Assembly (NCBI RefSeq): GCF_002263215.1
Contig: NZ_NLFK01000001.1
Location: forward strand, 1-64,000
DNA length: 64,000 nt
Direction of reading: 5' to 3'
DNA from: Actinobacillus seminis
GTDB taxonomy: Bacteria > Pseudomonadota > Gammaproteobacteria > Enterobacterales > Pasteurellaceae
The position numbers and the translations under genes were made by a program. This document shows, piece after piece, positions 35,381 to 43,525 of the stretch. The notes below the pieces were generated by a model. The model searched no databases, was not told the origin of the DNA, and saw only the letters and a program-made list of their open reading frames with translations. Numbering within the stretch: position 1 is the stretch's first letter; each line of letters starts with the position of its first letter.

Positions 35381-35756
35381 GACAAGTCGTGTCGGCTTCT
35401 TATTTCAAGCTGACCCAATTATTCGCCCCTTTAATCTTGCTCCAGTTTTGCAAGATGTGGTGCTTCTTTGCGAGCAGATTTTGGTAAGAGTAGGGGACGT
35501 ACGGCAGTTTATTTTGTATCCGCATCGTGTGTTCAAGCAACGTGCGTGGCATATTAAAGTGATTGGCGAGAAAGGTATTACCTACCTTTTACTCAATATT
35601 GGCGGATATTATCAATTTGTTAGCGAGATGAATTCCACACGTCTTTCTTTAAGTGTTTCCGATGACATTGATGCCTTTTGGTTTGCCTATGCCTTAAGCG
35701 AAAAAATAGGGATTTCCCCAACCATTCCGACAGGACTATTTGGCGGGGAAACGTAA
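35367..35756 (+). CDS. Hypothetical protein of the mating operon
   Basis: 129 residues, no signal or membrane segment, not recognised. Text such as FLFQADPIIRPFNLAPVLQDVV and LFGGET at the end shows no known motif. It starts inside the end of the VirB4-like gene behind GAGGAATTATTT and ends on the start of the next gene. Tight packing suggests that it belongs to the transfer machinery. Confidence 0.65.
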   Translation: MSQPKTSRVGFLFQADPIIRPFNLAPVLQDVVLLCEQILVRVGDVRQFILYPHRVFKQRAWHIKVIGEKGITYLLLNIGGYYQFVSEMNSTRLSLSVSDDIDAFWFAYALSEKIGISPTIPTGLFGGET

Positions 35757-36055
35757 TGAAAAACCATTCAAAAATACGTAAATTTTTGACCGCACTTGTA
35801 CTGGGCGTGCTTCTCTTTTTGTCCATTCTCCTTTTTGGGGTGGCAGTGATGATCTATATGCCAGGGATTAATCTTAATCAGTGGTTGCAGAAAAGTGCAA
35901 ACTATTGGCTGATTTGGCGAGGTTTTCTGTACGTGGTAATGATAGCGTTGCTTTATCAAATTCATCGTTATCGTCTCTTATCACACAAAGCAATCGGGTT
36001 GCTCGCACTGGTTATTCTTGTTATCGAAGGACTCAATTTATTGTATCGTTTATAG
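35756..36055 (+). CDS. Small membrane protein before traG
   Basis: 99 residues with about three membrane helices (LTALVLGVLLFLSILLFGVAVMIY, WLIWRGFLYVVMIALLY, AIGLLALVILVIEGLNLLY). Its start overlaps the previous stop. A Hin-type uptake word is embedded at 35789-35797. The family is not recognised. Confidence 0.65.
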   Translation: MKNHSKIRKFLTALVLGVLLFLSILLFGVAVMIYMPGINLNQWLQKSANYWLIWRGFLYVVMIALLYQIHRYRLLSHKAIGLLALVILVIEGLNLLYRL

Positions 36056-36065
36056 GGAGGAGAAA

Positions 36066-37566
36066 ATGACCTTTAATGTGGATAGTTATCTCGAATATTT
36101 CCTGACGTTACTCGGCTGGATCATTAATAATGGCTTATTTGGATTGTTGGTGAGTACCGGGCTTTTTATTGCCCCGTTAATCGGAATGTTGATTAAAACT
36201 TGGCTTGAAGTGAAAAAACAAGGGGCTGATGAGGGAAATAAAGGAGAGTTATTAATTGATTGGTTAAGCATACAATTTTTCCCTGCAATGCTGGTGATTG
36301 TGCTGACCCTTGCCCCAATGTTGCCGATTTCGTTGAATAATATGGCTTACAATGTGGAGCAATCAAAACGTTGCGGTTATAAAGTGCCGTTAGCACCTGA
36401 AAAAACAGGTTATGCCAGTATGGTGAGTGAATTTGCCGGTAAACAGGCCAAAGCACCGCTGTTATGGGGATTAATGCACGCCATCAATAAGGGGATTTCA
36501 CACGGTGCGGTTTCAATCATTCCTTGCAAGCTTGATTTACGCCAAATCCGCTTTGAGGTGCAACACGAAAAAATTAATAATCCGGCACTGTTGACCGAAG
36601 TACGTCAATTTGTGCAGCAATGTTATTTGCCTGCTCGTCGTAAAGTGTTAGATAGCCAAGTGTCAATGAATGCGGCACAAGCTAGAGAAGTGAGCTGGCT
36701 TGGTGGGAAAATTTTAGTGAACAATAGCGAACTTTACCCCCGTTATCGAGCAATGCAACCGATGCAACGTTGGGCTTATGAGCCTAACCGCGATCAGGGG
36801 CTACCCAATACGGGCAGAGGCGGTTTCCCTCATTGTGATGCATGGTGGAAAGACAGCCAAGTGGGGTTAAAAGATATGCTACTTTCGGATATGCGACAAA
36901 ATTTAACGGTGAGATTAGGGGAAATGTTTACTAATGCGAATATTCAAGATGAAGCATTACTTCGCACTTTATTACGCCCTGAAAATATCAATATCTCCAG
37001 AGGGAAAGTATATGAGGGGTACGGTGGAAACTTAAATCCTACGAATCTTAATCGCGTCACATCCACGGTATCAGGTCTTGGTGTTGCCGCGGGGAGCTTA
37101 GTTGCTTATCCGGGATTTGATGCAATGCGAAATTCATTACCTATGATCCAAGCAGTACTTATTATGGCGGTCATTATTTTAACACCGATTGTTATTGTGT
37201 TTAGTGGGTATTCTTTAAAAGCGATCGTGACGTTGATGTTTGTGCAGTTTGCATTAGTAACTACGTCATTTTGGTGGGAGTTGGCTAGATGGTTAGATTC
37301 GTCTCTTTATACTATCATGTACCATTCACCTAGTCATACAGATACAGATTCGTTCTGGAGTTTCCTGCGAAATGACACCGATAATATGATTATGAGTAAT
37401 TGTGTTAGGAGCGATGTTTTTGATTTTACCGGGTGTTTGGATTGGGTCAATGTCTTGGGCTGGTTTTAATGTGGGAGAGTTAGCTGATAATTTTGCACAA
37501 AGCTCACGACAAGTTCAAAAAAGTGGCTCAAAAGGAATAGAGACGATAACTAAAGGAATTAAGTAA
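36066..37566 (+). pseudogene. TraG_N-type mating-pair stabilisation protein, frameshifted near the C-terminus
   Basis: About 499 codons from the ATG at 36066 (GGAGGAGAAA upstream). Membrane helices near the N-terminus, a large periplasmic part (RGGFPHCDAWWKDSQVGLKDMLLSDM) and two further helices fit the TraG_N family, which acts in mating-pair formation. The frame shifts near 37397-37402. The open frame ends early at 37469, while the +1 frame continues with VLGAMFLILPGVWIGSMSWAG, a plausible last membrane helix, and a polar tail to 37566. The same shift is present in the second copy at 39987-40995, so it is not a random read error. Confidence 0.8.
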
Positions 37567-37580
37567 ATTATTTCTAATAG

Positions 37581-37615
37581 AAAAATAGCAAGATCAAAAT
37601 GATTTTGCTATTTTT
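37581..37615 (+). terminator. Bidirectional terminator between traG and the DUF3742 gene
   Basis: AAAAATAGCAA (37581-37591) pairs with TTGCTATTTTT (37605-37615), with A and T runs outside both arms, as fits convergent genes. Confidence 0.85.
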
Positions 37616-37620
37616 TATCA

Positions 37621-37947
37621 TCATTGCTTGCGTCTTATAACATCGCCCCTATAAAATCCGAATCCAGAATGACCATTGCGATAACCATCACTAGTATCTT
37701 CATCGTTATCCGTTGAGAGCAGATTCCGAATAAACTGTTGAGCCTCTTTAGGAAGATATTGAAATGCAACCCAAAGTGCGAAACAGAAGATTAATGCAAA
37801 TAAGTGATAGATTACATAAAACAAACCGAAAAACAGGCTAAAAATGCCGAGAATAATAACTGCTTTAAGCCATTTAGATGCCTGCCAATGTTTAAATTTG
37901 TTGATCACACTTCCAAGGTTATAGCCAATTTTTTCTGAAAAGGTCAT
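37621..37947 (-). CDS. DUF3742-like inner-membrane protein, expressed copy
   Basis: 108 residues, with AGGAGG before the ATG at 37947. A basic N-terminus precedes two close membrane helices (LKAVIILGIFSLFFGLFYVIYHLFALIFCFALWVAFQYL) and a polar tail. DUF3742 proteins are found convergent with traG in PFGI-1-class ICEs. A second copy (41048-41356) shares the first 66 residues but has a different tail. Position and topology would fit an entry-exclusion protein that recognises TraG, which is an inference. Confidence 0.8.
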   Translation of the reverse strand: MTFSEKIGYNLGSVINKFKHWQASKWLKAVIILGIFSLFFGLFYVIYHLFALIFCFALWVAFQYLPKEAQQFIRNLLSTDNDEDTSDGYRNGHSGFGFYRGDVIRRKQ

Positions 37948-37976
37948 TGGGTCCTCCTTTCGTAAAGGTAAATTTA

Positions 37977-38218
37977 TGACGCTTTGTCTAAAAACTCACT
38001 AACTGCTGTTACTTTAAAACTCGCATTATTCGGTAGCGAAACACCTACTTGTAAAACTCGCATTATTCGGTAGCGAAGCACCTAATTGAGTGAGAGTAAT
38101 ATAAGTCTTTTAACCAACGATTGCAAGCCTATAAAAATCCCTAATCTCATTAAAAATGTAGATTTTTAACTTCATTCTTACTATAATAGTCTTTCAATGT
38201 AATACTATGGAGAAAACT
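37977..38218. repeat. PIN-gene tail, 37-bp tandem repeat and relB-like promoter region
   Basis: 37977-38003 repeats the last codons of the PIN gene at 41383 (SEFLDKAS and stop, minus strand). It is followed by two 37-bp direct repeats, 38015-38051 and 38052-38088, with two differences. TATAAT at 38182-38187 is a likely -10 for the next gene. There is no gene in this 240-bp gap. Confidence 0.7.
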
Positions 38219-38219
38219 T

Positions 38220-38510
38220 ATGGCACTTACAAATGCGTCTATCAGCTTTAGAACAGTTGAGCAAACTAAATCCGAAGCCTATCAGGTCATTGAACAATAT
38301 GGTCTTACACCATCACAAGTATTTAATATGTTTTTGGCTCAAATTGCCAAGACTCGCTCTATCCCTGTTGATTTGAATTATCTTCGCCCAAATAAAGAAA
38401 CCTTAGCAGCTATGGACGAATTAGATAGCGGTAATGCAGAGAGCTTTTTTATTGAAGCTGGAGAAAATTATTCTGTCGAAGAGTTTACAAAACGCATTCT
38501 TAACGGGTAA
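38220..38510 (+). CDS. RelB/DinJ-family antitoxin
   Basis: 96 residues: [45 protein letters not shown] is the ribbon-helix-helix DinJ/RelB pattern. GGAGAAAACTT precedes the ATG. It neutralises the toxin encoded 3 bp downstream and probably represses its own promoter. Confidence 0.9.
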   Translation: MALTNASISFRTVEQTKSEAYQVIEQYGLTPSQVFNMFLAQIAKTRSIPVDLNYLRPNKETLAAMDELDSGNAESFFIEAGENYSVEEFTKRILNG

Positions 38511-38513
38511 CTA

Positions 38514-38819
38514 ATGTCTAGTAAACAATTAAAGGTCAGTTACTCTAAACAATTTGCTAGAGATTTGACTGATTTGGCAAAACGTTACCCAAATGTGCTA
38601 GTAGGAACGAAATATATTACAGCAATGTACTGCTTGTTAAACCGCTTGCCATTGCCTGAAAGCTATCAAGATCACGCATTAGTTGGAGAATGGAAAGGTT
38701 ATCGAGATTGCCATATTCAAGGGGATTTGGTGCTGATTTACCAACACGTTATACACGATGAATTTGATGAGCTGAAATTTGCTCGTTTAAACACCCACTC
38801 ACAAACCGCTTTAAAATAG
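38514..38819 (+). CDS. YafQ/RelE-family mRNA interferase toxin
   Basis: 101 residues: VSYSKQFARDLTDLAKRYPN, LPESYQDHALVGEWKGYRDCHIQGDLVLIYQ. The HxLxGxWxGxRxCHIxxDLxLIY pattern is that of YafQ toxins, with the conserved His residues. The RelE fold cleaves mRNA at the ribosome. It forms an operon with the preceding antitoxin. Confidence 0.92.
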   Translation: MSSKQLKVSYSKQFARDLTDLAKRYPNVLVGTKYITAMYCLLNRLPLPESYQDHALVGEWKGYRDCHIQGDLVLIYQHVIHDEFDELKFARLNTHSQTALK

Positions 38820-38865
38820 AATTTCTTAACAACTTTAAAAGGAAGTAAGAAGTATATCATATTTG

Positions 38866-38965
38866 TGCCTTATATCCACGCCCTAAAGGACGTGGTTTTA
38901 CGGCACTGTCTGATAAAGAAAGGTTGGTCTACTTTTGAAAACTCTTTAACATTATTTAAAAGTCA
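38866..38965 (+). other. Hairpin of IS200/IS605 type and a vapC fragment
   Basis: CCACGCCC-TAAA-GGACGTGG followed by TTTTACGG resembles the terminal hairpin of IS200/IS605 (TnpB-type) elements; no transposase is present. At 38932-38962, 31 bp match the 3' part of the vapC gene near 42298 with one mismatch. Both look like recombination debris. Confidence 0.5.
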
Positions 38966-39003
38966 ATAGGAATAGGCAATTTACAAGGACTTTATGTAAT
39001 CAT

Positions 39004-39056
39004 TTGACATTACAAAAAATAAGGCTATACTAAAATTGTATCATAAAATGATACAA
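39004..39056 (+). promoter_or_regulatory. Promoter and perfect operator of the mazEF-like pair
   Basis: TTGACA (39004-39009) and TATACT (39026-39031) are spaced by 16 bp. Directly downstream, TTGTATCAT-AAA-ATGATACAA (39036-39056) is a perfect 9-bp inverted repeat over the expected transcription start, a likely autorepression site for the antitoxin. Confidence 0.8.
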
Positions 39057-39139
39057 ATATGTTTAAAGGAAAGACTAATGAATTCAGGAGAGGCAGTATT
39101 TTCGCTTATCGAAAGATAAACGTTTTGCCTAGCATAAAT

Positions 39140-39400
39140 ATGAGATTACAAGTAAAACAATGGGGAAACAGTAAAGCAATTCGTTTACCGAAAGACTTTG
39201 CTGAATCGATGAATTTAAATATGGGGGATTTTTTAGAGCTGGAAAAGGTAAATGACAAAACAATCAAAATTGTTATTGTGCCTAATCAGCCGAAAAAAAG
39301 AAGACTCACCTTAGCTGAACGTATTGCAATGACTTCTTCTGAACAACTCCCCGTTATTGAAGAATGGGATTCACTTACGCCAATAGGGAATGAAATTTAA
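39140..39400 (+). CDS. MazE/AbrB-type antitoxin
   Basis: 86 residues: MRLQVKQWGNSKAIRLPKDFAESMNLNMGDFLEL is the swapped-hairpin AbrB pattern of MazE. I start at 39140, where family homology begins; an ATG at 39059 would add 27 unlike residues. It overlaps the toxin start by one base. Confidence 0.87.
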   Translation: MRLQVKQWGNSKAIRLPKDFAESMNLNMGDFLELEKVNDKTIKIVIVPNQPKKRRLTLAERIAMTSSEQLPVIEEWDSLTPIGNEI

Positions 39401-39753
39401 TGGCTAAGTACAATTTTAAAAGAGGAGATATTATTACAGTGTGCTTAAATCCTGTTGTAGGAAACGAGTTACAAGGGGAGAGTCGTCCTGCATTGGTACT
39501 AAGTGATCATACTTTTCATAATCTAGGATTTATGATGATTGCACCCATTACACAAGGTAATGCAGCACTTGCGAGAAATAATGGTTTTGCTGTAACACTA
39601 AGTGGGACAGGTTGTAAAACACAAGGTGTTATTGTGGCCTACCAATCCAGAATTATTGATTTTAAAGGGAGGAATGCAAAAAAAGTGGAATCGGTGCCTG
39701 ATTATATTTTAGCTGAAACACAGGACATTATTGAAGCAATTCTTAAAGATTAA
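39400..39753 (+). CDS. MazF/PemK-family endoribonuclease toxin
   Basis: 117 residues. The start (FKRGDIITVCLNPVVGNELQGESRPALVLSD) has the PemK-like motifs including the conserved Arg and Ser-Arg-Pro. NNGFAVTLSGTGCKTQGVIVAYQSRIIDF completes the ChpB/MazF pattern. It cleaves RNA at short sequences. Together with MazE it stabilises the region between the two traG copies. Confidence 0.92.
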   Translation: MAKYNFKRGDIITVCLNPVVGNELQGESRPALVLSDHTFHNLGFMMIAPITQGNAALARNNGFAVTLSGTGCKTQGVIVAYQSRIIDFKGRNAKKVESVPDYILAETQDIIEAILKD

Positions 39754-39860
39754 ATTTTATAACTATATGATTATAAATTTTTCTTTCATCCTCAATACTC
39801 TTGTCTAATTCATCTTGTTATATCTTCTGCTTGAGTGAGTCGTTGAAGTATGTTGACAGC

Positions 39861-39986
39861 TTTTTTTAAAAAAAAAAAAAAAAGCTTCTTGATTTCGGCG
39901 TCTTGCATTGACGCCTTTATTGTCCACTTGACGTCTTCTAATTGCATTGGCCAATGCAGTCATATCTCCTGATTGTGCTGAGGCTT
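39861..39986 (+). other. T7-A17 tract and copied fragment of the lysozyme-fusion gene
   Basis: A T7 (39861-39867) and A17 (39868-39884) run is followed by about 105 bp nearly identical to 43549-43652, the 3' end of the minus-strand fusion gene, in the same orientation. At 39987 the DNA jumps into the middle of traG. The homopolymer at a chimeric joint suggests either rearrangement or an assembly join. Confidence 0.7.
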
Positions 39987-40995
39987 GAACACGAAAAAAT
40001 TAATAATCCGGCACTGTTGACCGAAGTACGCCAATTTGTGCAACAATGTTATTTGCCTGCTCGTCGTAAAGTGTTAGATAGCCAAGTGTCAATGAATGCG
40101 GCACAAGCTAGAGAAGTGAGCTGGCTTGGCGGGAAAATTTTAGTGAACAATAGCGAACTTTACCCCCGTTATCGAGCAATGCAACCGATGCAACGTTGGG
40201 CTTATGAGCCTAACCGCGATCAGGGGCTACCCAATACGGGCAGAGGCGGTTTCCCTCATTGTGATGCATGGTGGAAAGACAGCCAAGTGGGGCTAAAAGA
40301 TATGCTCCTTTCAGATATGCGACAAAATTTAACGGTGAGATTAGGGGAAATGTTTACTAATGCGAATATTCAAGATGAAGCATTACTTCGCACTTTATTA
40401 CGCCCTGAAAATATCAATATCTCCAGAGGGAAAGTATATGAGGGGTACGGTGGAAACTTAAATCCTACGGTTCTTAATCGCGTCACATCCACGGTATCAG
40501 GTCTTGGTGTTGCCGCGGGGAGCTTAGTTGCTTATCCCGGATTTGATGCAATGCGAAATTCATTACCGATGATCCAAGCAGTACTTATTATGGCGGTTAT
40601 TATTTTAACGCCGATTGTCATCATATTTAGTGGTTATTCTTTAAAAGCGATCGTGACGTTGATGTTTGTGCAGTTTGCATTAGTAACTACGTCATTTTGG
40701 TGGGAGTTGGCTAGATGGTTAGATTCGTCTCTTTATACTATCATGTACCATTCACCTAGTCATACAGATACAGATTCGTTCTGGAGTTTCCTGCGAAATG
40801 ACACCGATAATATGATTATGAGTAATTGTGTTAGGAGCGATGTTTTTGATTTTACCGGGTGTTTGGATTGGGTCAATGTCTTGGGCTGGAGTAGGGCTAG
40901 GAAATTTGGCGAGTCATTTTGCTAATTCATCGAAACAGGTTCAAGCTAGTGGTTCTGAGGGGACAAAACTACTAAAACCTAAGACTATAATCTAA
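39987..40995 (+). pseudogene. Silent 3' copy of traG with an alternative tail
   Basis: From 39987 the sequence is nearly identical to traG from 36560, lacking the first 165 codons and any start signal of its own. It has the same frameshift near AGTAATTGTG. After SWAG the +1 frame ends VGLGNLASHFANSSKQVQASGSEGTKLLKPKTII at 40995, unlike the FNVGELADNFAQSSRQVQKSG tail of the first copy. It is a possible donor for gene conversion of the traG C-terminus. Confidence 0.82.
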
Positions 40996-41021
40996 AAAAG
41001 AGCGAATTAGCTCTTTTTTAG
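40992..41021 (+). terminator. Terminator between silent traG and the second DUF3742 gene
   Basis: CTAAAAAAGAGC (40992-41003) pairs with GCTCTTTTTTAG (41010-41021) around a 6-nt loop, with T and A runs inside the arms, so it can act on both strands. It differs in sequence from the terminator at 37581. Confidence 0.88.
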
Positions 41022-41047
41022 AACCTAATAAGATAAATTTACAGATA

Positions 41048-41356
41048 TCAATCATGGAGTTTTATGTCGTTACTATCGTAGTAACCGTAACCAGAGTGTC
41101 CCACTCTATACCCTTCATCTAGACTGTAATCAAACTCATATTTATTGCTGTTTTCTTTTGGGAGGTACTGAAATGCAACCCAAAGTGCGAAACAGAAGAT
41201 TAATGCAAATAAGTGATAGATTACATAAAACAAACCGAAAAACAGGCTAAAAATGCCGAGAATAATAACTGCTTTAAGCCATTTAGATGCCTGCCAATGT
41301 TTAAATTTGTTGATCACACTTCCAAGGTTATAGCCAATTTTTTCTGAAAAGGTCAT
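41048..41356 (-). CDS. DUF3742-like protein, second copy with a different C-terminus
   Basis: 102 residues. The first 66, including both membrane helices, are the same as in the copy at 37621. The tail (NSNKYEFDYSLDEGYRVGHSGYGYYDSNDIKLHD) is different, although GHSG is kept. It has the same AGGAGG and upstream DNA as the first copy, so it may be expressed. It is paired with the alternative traG tail on the opposite strand. Confidence 0.8.
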   Translation of the reverse strand: MTFSEKIGYNLGSVINKFKHWQASKWLKAVIILGIFSLFFGLFYVIYHLFALIFCFALWVAFQYLPKENSNKYEFDYSLDEGYRVGHSGYGYYDSNDIKLHD

Positions 41357-41382
41357 TGGGTCCTCCTTTCGTAAAGGTAAAT

Positions 41383-41555
41383 TTATGACGCTTTGTCTAA
41401 AAACTCACTAACAGAAATAATCTCAATATCACGATAAGGACGCATACTGAGTAAATCTCGCTTATCACCGGTAACAAGATATATCACTTTTGCACTAATA
41501 GCAACCTCTAAAAACTGATTATCCTTTGGGTCTTTACAATTGTCATGCTATGGTA
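41383..41555 (-). pseudogene. C-terminal fragment of a PIN-domain toxin
   Basis: About 55 codons: DNCKDPKDNQFLEVAISAKVIYLVTGDKRDLLSM, then SEFLDKAS and stop. D-P-K-D-N and V-T-G-D are the PIN-domain acidic residues of the second half of such toxins. The 5' half is missing. The last few codons are also present at 37977, so the PIN gene probably stood next to the DUF3742 gene before the duplication. Confidence 0.75.
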
Positions 41556-41700
41556 AGTAAAAAAGCACACAAATTATTCAAAGTTAATTATGTGCCTTTC
41601 TAGCTTAAGGTGCTATATTCTAAGGATAGTTTTTAATTGGATGATTAGAGACCTGTTCGCTGAATCTGCGTTGACGCAAAGTTTTGTTTAATTGGTTTTT

Positions 41701-41853
41701 TTACATTACATTCAATGGTATTGTCATATTGTCTATTCTTGTAAATGTCAACGCTCGGGTTATCAATTGTGTTAGTTCCTCTACCTTGAAGGAAACCGAC
41801 ACGGTAAGAAATCCCTTGCGGATAACATCACTTACCGTATTAGTATCAAGCAT
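41701..41853 (-). pseudogene. VapC toxin remnant (first codons only)
   Basis: The frame starts MLDTNTVSDVIRKG, the start of a VapC PIN domain with its first Asp, then continues for 36 unrelated codons to a stop at 41701. It follows the VapB-like gene as vapC would. The rest of the toxin is lost. Confidence 0.7.
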
Positions 41854-41858
41854 ATATA

Positions 41859-42122
41859 TCACAGGTTGATTCCCTCAAAGGGATCTCGAGCAGATAGTTC
41901 CTGGCGACGCTCTTCAGGAGTTAAAAAATCAACTGCATCAAGGTTATCTAAAGCTGACCACATTTTATCCCAAGAAGATTGTTGTTGTGAACGCATTGAT
42001 AAAACGACATCACCATTTGCTTCTTTGCGGATATAAATTTGCTTCGCATTAAATTCAAAATCAACAGGTAATCTAACTGCTTGGCTTCGGCCATTTTTGA
42101 ACAGACTTGCAATTCGTTCCAT
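41859..42122 (-). CDS. VapB-type antitoxin (orphan)
   Basis: 87 residues: ASLFKNGRSQAVRLPVDFEFNAKQIYIRKEANGDVVL is the AbrB-like VapB pattern, with a toxin-binding tail (FLTPEERRQELSARDPFEGI). Its toxin is truncated, so it is an orphan that may still neutralise related VapC proteins. Confidence 0.87.
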   Translation of the reverse strand: MERIASLFKNGRSQAVRLPVDFEFNAKQIYIRKEANGDVVLSMRSQQQSSWDKMWSALDNLDAVDFLTPEERRQELSARDPFEGINL

Positions 42123-42262
42123 CTTTTGTCTCTACTTGGTCTAAATGTAATAGATCATAGCATAGGCTTTGTTTATTTATAAAGCAAGCCATTTCTTTAA
42201 TATATTTTTTGGGAAAAGAAAGGATTTAAATAGAAATATATGGCGTATTTTATTGCTTATAT

Positions 42263-42664
42263 TCATTTACTCCAATCAACAACTTTTAATCCCTCTACTT
42301 TTGAAAATTCTTTAACATTATTTGTTACGATAGTTAAGCCTAAACTTCTTGCATGACCTGCGATCATAGCGTCATACGGGCCAATAGGTTGTCCTTGCTT
42401 GGCTAATTCTGCCCTTATTTGCCCACTATGATATGCCGCCCTATCATCATAATTCAGAAGCGTTAATCTTGAACAAAAAGATTCAATGACAGCTAAGTTG
42501 TGAGCCACTTTTGTACTCTTTTCCGCACCATAGACGAGTTCCATCAACGCAATCGAACTCATACAAAGCATAGATTGATTTTCATTAAATAAGGGTAACA
42601 TATGTACCGGTTTATTTTTTATCGTAAAAATAGCGATATTCGTATCCAGCATATATTTCAGCAT
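42263..42664 (-). CDS. VapC-family PIN-domain RNase toxin
   Basis: 133 residues, full length: MLKYMLDTNIAIF (first Asp), ALMELVYGAEKS (Glu), GPYDAMIAGHARSLGLTIVTNNVKEF (Asp and Asn-rich end). VapC toxins cut tRNA-fMet or rRNA in a Mg-dependent manner. It overlaps the preceding antitoxin by one base. Part of its 3' end is copied at 38932. Confidence 0.92.
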   Translation of the reverse strand: MLKYMLDTNIAIFTIKNKPVHMLPLFNENQSMLCMSSIALMELVYGAEKSTKVAHNLAVIESFCSRLTLLNYDDRAAYHSGQIRAELAKQGQPIGPYDAMIAGHARSLGLTIVTNNVKEFSKVEGLKVVDWSK

Positions 42665-42903
42665 TAGAATGATTCTCTTTCTTGCATTTGCGGCTGTTCT
42701 CTATCAGTCATAAAATCATCTGATATAGTATGTTCATCATAAAACCAACTATTCCAAACCTGATTGACAGGGGTGATAATACGCATATTACCTTGGATAA
42801 TGATATTAACATTTTTTGTTGTTTCAGGTAATTCGGCAATTTTAGGGATTCTAATCGCTTGGTTTTTATTATTCATAAAAACAGTTGCGGTAACTATACT
42901 CAT
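42664..42903 (-). CDS. VapB-type antitoxin
   Basis: 79 residues: ATVFMNNKNQAIRIPKIAELPETTKNVNIIIQGNMRII resembles VapB/MazE swapped-hairpin antitoxins, and the C-terminal tail is acidic. I start at the ATG at 42903, behind a GGGAGTTCAGT site. It forms an operon with vapC. Confidence 0.87.
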   Translation of the reverse strand: MSIVTATVFMNNKNQAIRIPKIAELPETTKNVNIIIQGNMRIITPVNQVWNSWFYDEHTISDDFMTDREQPQMQERESF

Positions 42904-43025
42904 ACTGAACTCCCGTTTGTATATGATTTTTATATATACTGTGCAATATGTAATGTGTTGTAAAGTAATAAAAAGCACACAATTTCAGTTATTGCGTGCT
43001 TTGATTACTAGGAGGAAGTTAATCT

Positions 43026-43463
43026 TTAGTTATTCATTAAATTAATTTCAAAATTGTTTGAAATCGGTTTTTTCAAGTTGCATTTTACCAGTGTTGTTGG
43101 GGCATTATTGCTGTTTGGTTCAACTCGGAAAAGCCCTGCAAAGAGTGGTTTTTCATCGCCCATTGATTCTTGGTATTGCATATAATAACTATACTTCGGA
43201 TCGCTGAATTCAAGTGAATACAACACATAGCCTGAACGGCTCACGATATGAGAATTCGTTCTCTCCAATATTTGACTTATGGGGTTAGTTACTTTGAGAT
43301 CTTGATAAGATAATACATAATTACTCCCCGTTTTTTCGACTAAAAGTTTTTTCCCTTGTGCGGTAGAGCAGGAAAAAATAGGTTTTGTTGCAGCTTGAAC
43401 GGGCATTATCGTGAGAAATGTGACCATTGCTAATGTTGAAAAAAGTAGTTTTTTATGTCTCAT
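43026..43463 (-). CDS. Exported hypothetical protein
   Basis: 145 residues with a clean signal peptide (LLFSTLAMVTFLTIMPVQA). The mature part has two Cys (FSCST and VKCNL), likely a disulfide, and a Tyr-rich centre. AGGAGAAA stands before the ATG. It is not recognised. It follows the mating genes on this strand, so it might be a periplasmic partner or a later insertion. Confidence 0.65.
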   Translation of the reverse strand: MRHKKLLFSTLAMVTFLTIMPVQAATKPIFSCSTAQGKKLLVEKTGSNYVLSYQDLKVTNPISQILERTNSHIVSRSGYVLYSLEFSDPKYSYYMQYQESMGDEKPLFAGLFRVEPNSNNAPTTLVKCNLKKPISNNFEINLMNN

Positions 43464-43525
43464 ATTTTTCTCCTAAAGTAGAAATGTTTTAAACGTTATA
43501 CCATATTATTTGTACGGAATATAGT

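Noticed and set aside
38866-38900. Complete IS200/IS605 insertion sequence
   Set aside because: Only a terminal-type hairpin is seen; no transposase or TnpB coding sequence is nearby.
41684-41869. Plus-strand open frame of 61 codons
   Set aside because: It overlaps the recognisable start of a vapC remnant and the vapB end on the other strand; no site and no family.
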